A stretch of 64,000 nt of DNA from Halobellus sp. MBLA0158 (GTDB lineage Archaea; Halobacteriota; Halobacteria; Halobacteriales; Haloferacaceae). A program made the translations under genes and the position numbers. The stretch is from the NCBI RefSeq assembly GCF_041477585.1, contig NZ_JBGNYA010000001.1, forward strand, positions 1,054,001-1,118,000, in the 5' to 3' direction. Positions within the stretch are counted from its first letter, which is position 1. The number at the start of each line of letters is the position of its first letter. A model generated the notes under the pieces. The model had not been told where the DNA came from. It ran no database searches and worked only from the letters and a program-made list of their open reading frames with translations. Below, piece after piece: positions 7,504 through 15,039 of this stretch.

Positions 7504-7983
7504 CTAAGCGCTCGCCTCTTCGGCCGCCGCGGCGACCGCGTCGTAGTCGGGTTCGACGCCGGGGTCGTCGCTGACCCACGCGTAGGTGACCGTTCCCGAG
7601 CCGTCGACGACGAACACGGCGCGCTTTGCGACGTCGCGGACGCCGAGGTCGGCGAAGTCCATCGAGACGTCGTAGGCGTCGATGATCTCGCGGTTGGTGT
7701 CGCTGACGAGCCCGAAGTTCAGGTCGTTCTGGTCGCGGAACTCGTTGAGCGTGAAGGGGGTGTCGATGCTGATCCCGTAGACCGTCGCGCCGACGTCCTC
7801 GAAGTTCGCCATCTGATCGCGGAACGTACACATCTCGGTCGTGCAGGTCCCCGTGAACGCCGCGGGGAAGAACGCGAGCACGACCGGCGCCTCGTCGAGG
7901 TGGTCCGAGAGCGTGAACGAGCCGACGTCGCCGTCTGCGAGCGGTGCGGTGAAATCCGGGGCCTCGTCGCCGACTGATACCAT
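7504..7983 (-). CDS. Peroxiredoxin (AhpC/TSA, PrxQ/Bcp-like)
   Basis: A 159-residue thioredoxin-fold peroxidase. PAAFTGTCTTEMC has the peroxidatic Cys47 in the PxxxT-x2-C pattern, and Cys52 five residues later is the PrxQ/Bcp-type resolving cysteine. The conserved Arg lies in VRDVAKRAVFVVD. It should reduce peroxides with electrons from a thioredoxin-like donor in the cytosol. It is transcribed toward the HD-domain gene, 63 bases away, and divergently from tatA. Confidence 0.9.
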   Translation of the reverse strand: MVSVGDEAPDFTAPLADGDVGSFTLSDHLDEAPVVLAFFPAAFTGTCTTEMCTFRDQMANFEDVGATVYGISIDTPFTLNEFRDQNDLNFGLVSDTNREIIDAYDVSMDFADLGVRDVAKRAVFVVDGSGTVTYAWVSDDPGVEPDYDAVAAAAEEASA

Positions 7984-8065
7984 ACCCCTCCTGCGGGCGC
8001 GCTCCGGTTGAATGTTGCTGTCGACGTCCGTGTGCGCCGCGTATTTACCAGAGCCAGGCGAGCAA

Positions 8066-8078
8066 AAAGCCTATAATT
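8066..8078 (+). promoter_or_regulatory. tatA promoter
   Basis: CTATAATT at about 8071-8078, preceded by an A-rich BRE-like stretch, ends about 26 bases before the tatA ATG. This gives a nearly leaderless mRNA. Confidence 0.5.
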
Positions 8079-8103
8079 ACCACCGGGTTAGGTCCGGGTA
8101 GCG

Positions 8104-8373
8104 ATGTACGGAACTATCACCCCTCTGTTCCCGGGGCTGCCGGGTGGGCCGGAGGTGCTCGTCGTCCTGCTCATACTGGTGTTGCTGTTCGGCGCGAACA
8201 AGATCCCGAAACTCGCCCGGTCGACGGGGCAGGCGATGGGGGAGTTCAAGCGCGGCCGCGAAGAGATCGAAGAGGAACTGCAACAGATGGACGAGGACGA
8301 AGACGAGGAGTCCGAGGCGACGACGTCGAGCGACTCCGAGACGTCGACCGAGACGTCGACGGAAACGAACTGA
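8104..8373 (+). CDS. tatA: Sec-independent protein translocase TatA
   Basis: An 89-residue protein. A single membrane helix (about residues 17-30, VLVVLLILVLLFGANKIP) leads into the conserved FG hinge, then an amphipathic helix (IPKLARSTGQAMGEFKRGREEI) and an acidic Ser/Thr-rich tail. TatA forms the pore for folded twin-arginine substrates, the dominant export route in haloarchaea. Both halocyanins in this window carry Tat signals and are likely clients. tatC is not in the window. Confidence 0.93.
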   Translation: MYGTITPLFPGLPGGPEVLVVLLILVLLFGANKIPKLARSTGQAMGEFKRGREEIEEELQQMDEDEDEESEATTSSDSETSTETSTETN

Positions 8374-8428
8374 CGCCCGACGCCCGTCCCCACCCGGTCT
8401 TTTCTCGGTCGGTGCGAAACCGTATCTG

Positions 8429-8434
8429 TTTAAG
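8429..8434 (+). promoter_or_regulatory. tRNA-Arg TATA element
   Basis: TTTAAG starts 30 bases before the tRNA 5' end at 8459, the expected TATA position for an archaeal tRNA gene. Confidence 0.5.
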
Positions 8435-8458
8435 CGATCGCTCCGCTATTCGATCGCG

Positions 8459-8532
8459 GGACGCGTGGCCTAGTGGACCAGGGCGAGGGGTTCCTAACCC
8501 CTAGAGCGCGGGTTCGAATCCCGCCGCGTCCG
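8459..8532 (+). tRNA. tRNA-Arg (anticodon CCT)
   Basis: The cloverleaf folds by eye. The acceptor stem GGACGCG (8459-8465) pairs with CGCGTCC (8525-8531), followed by discriminator G8532. The D stem is at 8468-8484. The anticodon stem AGGGG/CCCCT encloses loop TTCCTAA with anticodon CCT at 8493-8495. The T stem GCGGG/CCCGC encloses TTCGAAT. No intron is present and CCA is not encoded. It reads AGG arginine codons. Its 3' end is repeated downstream. Confidence 0.95.
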
Positions 8533-8775
8533 TTCGCTTCGCTCACGAACGCGGCGACCTGCCGCTCGCTATGCTCGCGGGAGTCCCGCCGCGCCCGTTT
8601 TCCGCCGAGCGATAGCGAGGCGTGAAAACGACACTGAGGGATTCGAATCAGGGAGGTCGCACGCAGCGGAGCGAGCACGTCCGACCGTGGTTCGAATCCC
8701 GCCGCGTCCGTTCGCTCCGCTCACGCACGCGGCGACCTCCCGCTCGCTGTGCTCGCGAGAGTCCCGCCGCGTCCG
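8511..8775. repeat. Duplicated tRNA-Arg 3' end with flanking repeat
   Basis: The last 22 bases of the tRNA plus 6 flanking bases (8511-8538) recur exactly at 8689-8716. The similarity continues with about six mismatches to about 8597 and 8775, so an ~86-bp repeat is offset by 178 bases. The core CCCGCCGCGYCCG occurs four times (8520, 8585, 8698, 8763). This resembles leftover attachment sites of an element that targets the tRNA. The 260-base gap 8533-8792 holds nothing else recognisable. Confidence 0.75.
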
Positions 8776-8792
8776 TTTCCTCCTTCGGTAAT

Positions 8793-9626
8793 TCAGAGGT
8801 CCACGCGATCGCCGATCTCGGCGATCTCCAGCGACTTCGGGTACTCGTAGCTCCGCGCGTGGTGATGGAGGGCCTTCGGGTCCGCGGTCAGCCCCTTCCA
8901 CATATCCCAGTGGCTCGGGAGGAGGCGGTCGAACCGGAGGTCCGAGGCGGCCTTCACGGCTTCGTTCTCCGTGGAGTACCACCGCGTGCGCTTCGGCTCG
9001 CCCGTCTGCTTGTCGTCGATGTTGCCGATCGCGCCGAACGCCAGCACCCCGAGGTCGACGTCGTAGCGCTCGCCCACCGCGTCGAAGTCCTCGTGGGGCT
9101 TCGTGTCGCCGCCGTGGAAGAACGTCCCCGAGTCGTGTTCGAAGACGTACGACACCGGATGGGTCGAGTCGGGGTCGTGGGAGATCTCGACGTGAACGGT
9201 GAACTCCCCGACGTCGAGGGTGTCGCCCTCGGCGACCTCGTGGAACTGCGCCTCGTCGAGGTCGTACTCGTCGAGCCACGCCTCGTCGTCGTAGGCGACC
9301 GAAAGGGAGTCGTCGGGGGCATAGAAGTCCGCGCCCGTGCGCTCCAGGATCGGGGCCTGACTCGGACCGTGGGTGTGGTCGGTGTGCTCGTGGGTCGCGA
9401 AGACGGCGTCCATCTCCGCGACGTCCGCGGGGTCGAACGGCACCGGGATCATCCGGACCGTCCGCGGCGGGTCGCCCGTGCCCAGGTAGGGATCGATCGC
9501 GACCGTCGTTCCGGCCGACCCCTTGAGGATGAATCCGTTGCACCCGAGATACCAGATCGCGACCGTCTCGGGGTCCGCCGATTCGACCGCACGCGGGAGC
9601 CAATCGCCCCAGTCGCTTTCGACCAT
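8793..9626 (-). CDS. UlaG-like metallo-beta-lactamase-fold hydrolase
   Basis: A 277-residue MBL-fold protein. The metal site is ATHEHTDHTHG (His79, His81, Asp83, His84). Further ligands are likely in HVEISHDPDSTHP and FFHGGDTKPH, and PSHWDMW near the C-terminus matches the UlaG/ascorbate-6-phosphate lactonase group. The substrate in archaea is unknown, so a general metal-dependent hydrolase is the safe call. It is probably monocistronic; AATTAG on the minus strand near 9652-9660 fits a TATA box about 30 bases before the start. Confidence 0.85.
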   Translation of the reverse strand: MVESDWGDWLPRAVESADPETVAIWYLGCNGFILKGSAGTTVAIDPYLGTGDPPRTVRMIPVPFDPADVAEMDAVFATHEHTDHTHGPSQAPILERTGADFYAPDDSLSVAYDDEAWLDEYDLDEAQFHEVAEGDTLDVGEFTVHVEISHDPDSTHPVSYVFEHDSGTFFHGGDTKPHEDFDAVGERYDVDLGVLAFGAIGNIDDKQTGEPKRTRWYSTENEAVKAASDLRFDRLLPSHWDMWKGLTADPKALHHHARSYEYPKSLEIAEIGDRVDL

Positions 9627-9820
9627 ACGCGTCGGTACAGCCGTCCGTGGACTAATTCTGTCGGTTCGACGAGCGCCGATAGCCGCCCGGCGGAGAACTC
9701 TGGAGACCAGCTAGCAGTCTGTGAAAGAAATTCAGACCTTGGCATAATACAGAAAATAAGAAAACGAATACGCATATAATGAATGTAATGATGGGGTACC
9801 ACATCAGATTGTATCGACAA

Positions 9821-9832
9821 AAAGTACTTATG
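9821..9832 (+). promoter_or_regulatory. TATA element before micro-ORF
   Basis: AAAGTACTTATG lies 26-37 bases before the ATG at 9858, and an A-rich BRE-like GACAAAAA precedes it. The spacing fits a leaderless transcript. Confidence 0.4.
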
Positions 9833-9857
9833 TCATACCCACTTTCGACAAATTGCT

Positions 9858-9956
9858 ATGTCAACGCATAACAGGGAGACGGCACACTTCTCGCAGATGG
9901 ACGCGGCGATGCGCCAGCTCGGGTCGCGGGACCGTCGGCCGAACGCCGATTCGTGA
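9858..9956 (+). CDS. Candidate 32-residue microprotein
   Basis: The ATG at 9858 opens a 32-codon frame beginning MSTHNRETAHFSQMDAAMRQ and ending RRPNADS. The composition is mixed, with Met, His and Gln, rather than the Arg/Pro/Ser-rich pattern of shadow frames in this DNA. A TATA-like element sits at the leaderless distance. There is no known domain. It could be a real small protein or the remnant of a truncated gene. Confidence 0.35.
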   Translation: MSTHNRETAHFSQMDAAMRQLGSRDRRPNADS

Positions 9957-10056
9957 GTCCGACGGCTTCTCCTGTGAGGCTCTCTGCCGGACGGCGATCC
10001 TGACTTGCAGACGTTACGATACTGTTTCTGTGCTGTCCGCGCGTGCGACCTGCTCT

Positions 10057-10746
10057 CTACAACGGCACCGGCAGCCATCGGAGCGCCGAGAGCACCGCCT
10101 CGGGCGGTATGACCGGATCGTGGAGCGTCAGCCAGTCTAAGAGCGTGAGCCCCAGCCCGTGGGCGACGATCGAGGGGAGCAGCGACTGGCTGTGGTAGTC
10201 GACCGCGCCGAAGAGGACGTCTGTCGGCCCCGACAGCAGCAGTTCGATCGGGGGCTTCCCGACGTGGTGGAGCGCGTAGACGACCGGGGAGATGAAGACG
10301 CTCTTGAAGCCGAACTCGTCGCTGACGCCGACACAGAGCAGTCCGCGATAATAGGTCTCGGCGGCGACGACGACGAGGAGCTGTTGGACCATATGCGGGA
10401 GGAACTCCCCGAGCGCGGTCGAGGTCTCCCACATCGGATAGTACGCGCGGATGCTGGGGAGCGACGCCCCCACGAGGTAGAAGGGAAAGACGAACGCCGC
10501 GAGCGCGAGCGTGTCGCGGAGGGCGCGCCGGTCGACGTGGAACCCCAGATCGCGGCCGTGTGTGGCCGCCAGCGTCGCGGGAATCAGGAGGAAGACGACC
10601 ACGTCGCGGACGGCCCGTGCGGTGAGGTCAGACGGCGGTACCGACCACGAACTCCACGCGATCGAGAGGGCGAGGCCGACGACGACCGACCGCTGGAGCC
10701 ACGTCGACTCGGCGGCGGCGTCGCGGAGGCGGGCGTGGACCGACAC
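10057..10746 (-). CDS. CPBP-family intramembrane protein
   Basis: A 229-residue polytopic protein with about six hydrophobic segments. The CPBP/Rce1 pattern is visible as AETYYRG, then VVYALHH, then VAHGLGL. Active members use EExxxR, FxxxH and HxxxN/D; here the first Glu of motif 1 is Ala, so protease activity is doubtful. Members cleave or bind membrane proteins; some are immunity-like. It lies 12 bases downstream of the DUF5789 gene on the same strand, so the two form a likely operon. Confidence 0.7.
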   Translation of the reverse strand: MSVHARLRDAAAESTWLQRSVVVGLALSIAWSSWSVPPSDLTARAVRDVVVFLLIPATLAATHGRDLGFHVDRRALRDTLALAAFVFPFYLVGASLPSIRAYYPMWETSTALGEFLPHMVQQLLVVVAAETYYRGLLCVGVSDEFGFKSVFISPVVYALHHVGKPPIELLLSGPTDVLFGAVDYHSQSLLPSIVAHGLGLTLLDWLTLHDPVIPPEAVLSALRWLPVPL

Positions 10747-10758
10747 CGTCTGAGGGCC

Positions 10759-11040
10759 CTACTCCGTCGGGATCGGACCGTCGCCGACAGCGTCTTTGAC
10801 GTGGTTCACGAACGACTGGCGGGAGTCGAAGTACGTCTCGTCGACCTCCGCCAAGACGTCCGAGAGCTGCTGTGGTCCCGACGGCGTCCGGATGACGCTG
10901 TCGCCCTCCTGGTCTTCGATCCGGCTCTTCTCGTGGGGCCAGGTGAGGCGCGCGGCGACCCGCGCGAGCGGCTGTCCTTCGACGGGCGTCTCCTCGCCCA
11001 ACTCGACGACGGGACCCTCGGATTCCTCCTCGTCTGCCAT
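10759..11040 (-). CDS. DUF5789 family protein
   Basis: A 93-residue acidic soluble protein. LTWPHEKSRIEDQEGDSVI and the later ELSDVL-like and YFDSRQSFVNHVKDAVG blocks match the haloarchaeal DUF5789 family, whose members are small and often present in several copies. The helical C-terminal half may mediate binding to a partner. It is the first gene of a likely pair with the CPBP-type membrane protein. Its start lies 167 bases from the divergently transcribed DUF7139 gene. Function unknown. Confidence 0.72.
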   Translation of the reverse strand: MADEEESEGPVVELGEETPVEGQPLARVAARLTWPHEKSRIEDQEGDSVIRTPSGPQQLSDVLAEVDETYFDSRQSFVNHVKDAVGDGPIPTE

Positions 11041-11188
11041 ACGCCGCGGTTCGCCACCCGCGACATTAATCCCTTCGACACGCCCGTTCGCCCCGGGCTC
11101 GGGGTCGCCGGCGGGCTCCGGCGCCCGCGGGGATATCCGTCCGATTCGGACGGCCGTCGTGCGTCCGTCTGACGCATCGTTTTGTGTG

Positions 11189-11206
11189 GTGGCCCCGAAT
11201 GGCCAC
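11189..11206. promoter_or_regulatory. 6-bp inverted repeat touching a start codon
   Basis: GTGGCC (11189-11194) and GGCCAC (11201-11206) form a perfect inverted repeat with a 6-base loop, ending one base before the ATG at 11208. It could be an operator or, if transcribed, a hairpin just before the start. Confidence 0.4.
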
Positions 11207-11207
11207 T

Positions 11208-12143
11208 ATGCCCAGTCTCTCGGAGGTCTACAGGGGGAAGCAGTCGGGGGCGAGCCTCCGGCGACTACTCTTCGGATTGGGGCTGTTCCTCGCCGGCGCG
11301 CTCCTGGTGGTGACCGGAATCGTCGTCGCGACCACGGACGTCCTCTACGGGTCCGACCTCGCCGCCCTGACGGCGAAGCGTCAGCTCGGGGGCGTGCTCG
11401 CGGGCGTCGGCGTCCCCGCGGTGTTCCTCGGCATCTTCGCCGTGCTCCCGTCCGGGCGGCTCACGAAGGCCGCGGCGGTCATCGGCGCCGGCATCGCCGT
11501 CGTCGGCGTCGCACTCTTCACGCACGCGTATCCGTGTATGTGGTCCGGATCGCTCTGCGGCGCGGGGAAGCCGGACCTGACGCTTATGACCGTCAGCGTC
11601 TACTTCCTCGGCGCGATCGTCACCTTCTGGTGTCTGTTCGTCGGCGTCGCCAACTTCAAGACGCGCAACGACCCCGGGGGCACCGCCACGGTGAACGTCA
11701 CCCGGAAGCGCGAGACGCGGTACGTCCCCGTCGAGCGCGACCGCGGCGGCTTCGGCGGCATCGGCTTCTTCGGCGGCACGCCCGACGGCGAGGTCGAGAC
11801 CCAGACCGGCGGCCGCAGCGGGTCCTCGGGGTCGGCCGGCACCGCCTCCGACGGCGGCACCGACGCGGAGTCGATCTCCTCGCCGATGGACGAACCGACG
11901 GCCGGAGGCGGCTCCGCGACGGACGCGTCGCTGACGGCGAACGGCCCCCGACCACCCGGCGGCTCGGAGAACGACGCGTCGGGACGCAGCCTCGACGCCA
12001 GCGACACCTACTGCGGCAACTGCGCGCACTTCGAGTACGTCCGGACCGACGAGGGGATCCGGCCCTACTGCGGGGCCACCGAGGAACTGATGGACGATAT
12101 GGACCCCTGCGAGGAGTGGACCTCGCGGTCGCGGCGACGATAG
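11208..12143 (+). CDS. DUF7139 membrane protein with C-terminal zinc motif
   Basis: A 311-residue protein. Four membrane helices lie in the first ~145 residues (LLFGLGLFLAGALLVVTGIVV, GVLAGVGVPAVFLGIFAVL, AAAVIGAGIAVVGVALF, VSVYFLGAIVTFWCLFVGVA). A long low-complexity Gly/Ser/Asp linker follows, then a C-terminal CGNCAHFEY...YCG...CEEW motif with four or more cysteines, probably zinc-binding. Haloarchaeal relatives share this layout. The start MPSLSEVYRG was chosen over upstream in-frame Met codons, as the SLSEVY opening looks family-typical. Function unknown. Confidence 0.72.
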   Translation: MPSLSEVYRGKQSGASLRRLLFGLGLFLAGALLVVTGIVVATTDVLYGSDLAALTAKRQLGGVLAGVGVPAVFLGIFAVLPSGRLTKAAAVIGAGIAVVGVALFTHAYPCMWSGSLCGAGKPDLTLMTVSVYFLGAIVTFWCLFVGVANFKTRNDPGGTATVNVTRKRETRYVPVERDRGGFGGIGFFGGTPDGEVETQTGGRSGSSGSAGTASDGGTDAESISSPMDEPTAGGGSATDASLTANGPRPPGGSENDASGRSLDASDTYCGNCAHFEYVRTDEGIRPYCGATEELMDDMDPCEEWTSRSRRR

Positions 12144-12147
12144 ACCC

Positions 12148-12669
12148 TCACAGCTCTCCTAATGTCTCCGCCACGTCGTCCCAGTGGCTACCCTTCCAGA
12201 ACGCCTGCCCGCAGTCCAGACACCGCCAGCAGTCGGTCTCGGCGGGATCGGGCGCGTACGAGGGAAGTGACTCGTCGGCGTCGACCGACCGAAGCTCGCC
12301 GTTGCAGGCCGCACACCGCTTCGGTGACTCGGATAGCGAGAGGTCGTAGCCCGCGTCGTCGACCTCACGGAGTTGCTGCCGGACGTCCTTGCTCTTGACG
12401 AGCACCGCGCCGTCGACGCGCGCTGCGAGATCCGAATCGCGGGTGAGGAGCGTCCGGTCCGAGGCGCGGGCCATCGCGGCGATCTCGTCGTCGCCCGGGT
12501 CGGAGTCCGGTCGCGCGCGCTCGCCGTCGCGTTCCAGCACGTACGCGGCGTCGTAGCCGCACATCCGCAGATAGGTGGTGAGCTTGCCGAGCATCGCGTC
12601 GAGGAGGAGCCGCGACGGATCCGTCCCCGCCCGGTCGTTCGCCGCCTCGTCCGTCGTCCGGTCCGTCAT
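12148..12669 (-). CDS. Mut7-C RNase-domain protein (PIN-like) with zinc ribbon
   Basis: A 173-residue protein. LLLDAMLGKLTTYLRMCGYDA and TLLTRDSDLA carry the acidic residues of the Mut7-C/PIN-like nuclease fold. The C-terminal zinc ribbon is CAAC...CWRCLDCGQAFWKGSHW. Relatives are predicted RNases; the targets are unknown. It lies immediately downstream of polX, with 7 bases between them on the same strand, so it probably belongs to the DUF5788-polX transcript. Confidence 0.88.
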   Translation of the reverse strand: MTDRTTDEAANDRAGTDPSRLLLDAMLGKLTTYLRMCGYDAAYVLERDGERARPDSDPGDDEIAAMARASDRTLLTRDSDLAARVDGAVLVKSKDVRQQLREVDDAGYDLSLSESPKRCAACNGELRSVDADESLPSYAPDPAETDCWRCLDCGQAFWKGSHWDDVAETLGEL

Positions 12670-12676
12670 CGTCGCC

Positions 12677-14431
12677 TCAGTGCAGGAACGATCGCAGATC
12701 GCCGACGGCCCACGCGTTCAGTACGTCGTCGGGCTCGCACCAGCCGCGACGGGCGGTGTGGACGCCGTACCGCGCGTAGTCCAGCGCGCCCGGGGCGTGG
12801 GCGTCGGTGTCGATCGCGATCGTCGCGCCGGCGTCGACGGCGACGCGGACGAGCTCGCCGCGCAGGTCCAGACGCGCGGGGTCGGCGTTGATCTCGATCG
12901 CGGTCCCGGCGTCGGAAGCGGCGGTCGCGACCCGCTCGACGTCGAACTCCAGTCCCTCGCGCTCGTTGATCAGCCGTCCCGTCGGGTGGCCCAGGACGTC
13001 GACGCTGGGGTGTTCGACCGCGCGGACGAGCCGCTCCGTGGCCGCCTCCCGGTCCTGGCCGAGCGCGGCGTGCGGGGAGGCGACGACGACGTCCAGTTCG
13101 TCGAGGACGTCGTCGCCGGTCGAGAGGTCGCCGTCGCTGTCGACGTTCGTCTCGACGCCGTGAAAGAGCGTCAGGTCCTCGCCGTACTCCTCGCGGGCGT
13201 CTTCGATCGCTCCCATCTGTTCCCGCAGGTCGTCGTCCGAGAGGCCGACGCCGCCGACCATCCCCGGTCCGGTCGCGTGGTCGGTCACGGCGTAGTAGTC
13301 GTAGCCGCGGTCGACGGCGGCTTCGACCATCTCGCTCACGCTACTGCGCCCGTCGGACCAGTCGGTGTGGGTGTGGAGGTCCCCGTGGAGGTCGTCCTCT
13401 CCCAGTAGCTCCGGGAGGGCTCCCTCGCTGGCGGCGTTGATCTCGCCGGTCCCCTCGCGGAGTTCGGGGGGTATCCACGGCAGGTCGAGCGCGGCGTACA
13501 TCGACTCCTCGGTTTCGCCGGCGACCCGCTCGCCGACGCGCTGGTCCGCGTCGGGATCGTCGACCTCCGAGACGTCGAAGACGCCGTACTCGTTCATCTT
13601 CAGGTCCCGCTCGATCGCGACGTTCCGGAGCCGGACGTTGTGGTCCTTGCTCCCGGTGAAGTACTGGAGCGCGGCGCCGAACTCGGATTCCGAGACGACT
13701 CGGAGGTCGATCCGGACGTCGCCGGCCCGGCCGCTGGCCTTGTGCTGGCCGGCCTCGATGACGTCGGTCAGCGTCGACCACTCGGTGAACGCGTCGACGA
13801 CGCGCTCGCCCGACTCGCTGGCGACGAGCACGTCCACGTCGCCGATGGTGTCGCGCCAGCGGCGGATCGACCCCGCGACTTCCGCCTCCGCGACGGCGTC
13901 GACCTCGCGGAGGTACGCGAGGGCGTCGTCGGCGAGCGGCCGCGCGTCGCCCAGGCGCTCGCGCTCTTGGGCCTGCCGGGCGAACCCGACGTTCTCGCGG
14001 ATGTTCGCCTCCGTCTTGGGGCCGAAGCCCTTCACCTCCTGAATCTCTCCGGCCTCGGCCGCCGCCGCGAGCTCGTCGAGCGTGGTGATCCCGAGCGCCT
14101 CGTAGAGCGTTCCGACGGTCTTCGGGCCGACGCCCTCGACGCGCGTGAGCGCCTCGATGTCGACCGGGAGCTCCTCGCGGAGTTCGCTCAGCTCTTCGAT
14201 TTCTCCCGTTTCGACGTACTCGACGACCTTCGCGGAGATGGCGTCGCCGACGCCGTCGATCTCCTCGACCGCCTCGGCGCCCTCGGCCGCCAGCGCCTCG
14301 ATCGGCTCGGGGTGCTCGCGGATGTTCTCGGCCGCCCGCCGGTAGACGTTCGGCTTGTACTCGACGCCGTCGGCTTCGAGGAGGTCGGCGAACTCCTCCA
14401 ACTGCGAGGCGACCTCCGCGTTCCGGCTCAC
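12677..14431 (-). CDS. polX: Family X DNA polymerase with PHP domain
   Basis: A 584-residue protein. HhH motifs lie near residues 57-67, 98-107 and 133-142. The nucleotidyltransferase signature GSIRRWRDTIGDVD is at 187-200, and the C-terminal PHP domain starts DLHTHTDWSDG at 351-361. PolX-PHP enzymes fill gaps in base-excision repair and carry a PHP 3'-5' exonuclease or phosphatase. The start is a GTG overlapping the upstream stop as GTGA. A much longer open frame upstream is arginine-rich and covers DUF5788 in another frame, so it was not used. Confidence 0.92.
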   Translation of the reverse strand: MSRNAEVASQLEEFADLLEADGVEYKPNVYRRAAENIREHPEPIEALAAEGAEAVEEIDGVGDAISAKVVEYVETGEIEELSELREELPVDIEALTRVEGVGPKTVGTLYEALGITTLDELAAAAEAGEIQEVKGFGPKTEANIRENVGFARQAQERERLGDARPLADDALAYLREVDAVAEAEVAGSIRRWRDTIGDVDVLVASESGERVVDAFTEWSTLTDVIEAGQHKASGRAGDVRIDLRVVSESEFGAALQYFTGSKDHNVRLRNVAIERDLKMNEYGVFDVSEVDDPDADQRVGERVAGETEESMYAALDLPWIPPELREGTGEINAASEGALPELLGEDDLHGDLHTHTDWSDGRSSVSEMVEAAVDRGYDYYAVTDHATGPGMVGGVGLSDDDLREQMGAIEDAREEYGEDLTLFHGVETNVDSDGDLSTGDDVLDELDVVVASPHAALGQDREAATERLVRAVEHPSVDVLGHPTGRLINEREGLEFDVERVATAASDAGTAIEINADPARLDLRGELVRVAVDAGATIAIDTDAHAPGALDYARYGVHTARRGWCEPDDVLNAWAVGDLRSFLH

Positions 14432-14868
14432 AGCCGCCTCCCGCTCCCGCCGGCGTCCTCGCGTCCGAGCGCCTGCTTCAGGAACTTCATCCAGCGCTTC
14501 CGGTCGGCGGCCTCCTGGACGTCTGCCTCCTGTTCGAGGTCGACCGGCCGGAGCTGTTCGAGGGCGTTCAGCGCCCGGTCGATTCCGACGATGCTCTCGG
14601 CGAGCTCCTCGCCCTTCTCGTAGCTGATCTCGCCGTCTTCGATCCGCTGGAGGCGCTGGAGGCGCTCCCGGCGGAGGTTCTTCTTCGCGCGCTCGACCCG
14701 TTCGCGCTCGCCCGAGGGGATCGTGTCGCGGCGCTTGATCTCGAAGACGAAGTCCCGGAGGTCGATCTCCTCGCCCTGGACGTCGATCGCGTCCGGGATG
14801 TCCGCACCGACGGTCGCGGCCTCGCGGTTGACCCGCTCCAGCAACTGTTTCCGTTCGAACTCCTTCAC
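14428..14868 (-). CDS. DUF5788 family protein
   Basis: A 146-residue, highly charged helical protein that starts at a GTG (KEFERKQLLERVNRE) and ends in KQALGREDAGGSGRRL. The middle section, ERVERAKKNLRRERLQRLQRI in parts, looks like a coiled coil. Haloarchaeal DUF5788 proteins have this length. It overlaps polX by 4 bases, so it is translationally coupled to a DNA-repair polymerase, which hints at a role in DNA metabolism. That is inference only. An open frame continues upstream to 16239 but is antisense shadow of the next gene. Confidence 0.75.
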   Translation of the reverse strand: MKEFERKQLLERVNREAATVGADIPDAIDVQGEEIDLRDFVFEIKRRDTIPSGERERVERAKKNLRRERLQRLQRIEDGEISYEKGEELAESIVGIDRALNALEQLRPVDLEQEADVQEAADRKRWMKFLKQALGREDAGGSGRRL

Positions 14869-15039
14869 GGCTCTTGTGGCCCCTAGCGCGGGCGCACACT
14901 TCGCTCCTTCGCCGATCGCACTCCCCCGGTCGTACCCCCGATCGCACTCGTTCGTCCGCCTCCCGTCGGTGTCGCAGACGGCGGCAGACGGCCGCCGAGA
15001 GACGAACATACTTATGACTACCGTCGGAATACGGTCGGT

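Larger units (their letters stand above)
9627..10056. other. Gene-poor AT-rich gap
   Basis: This 430-base gap holds the hydrolase promoter (9652-9660), a markedly AT-rich block (about 9715-9855) unlike the surrounding ~70% GC DNA, and a 32-codon ORF (9858-9956) with a leaderless-type promoter. From 9957 to 10056 I see no gene. The base shift suggests either a strong regulatory region or a foreign or decayed segment. Confidence 0.5.

Noticed and set aside
8430-8678. 82-codon minus-strand frame across the tRNA
   Set aside because: It crosses the tRNA and its repeats; homology-like phrases come from the repeated tRNA end.
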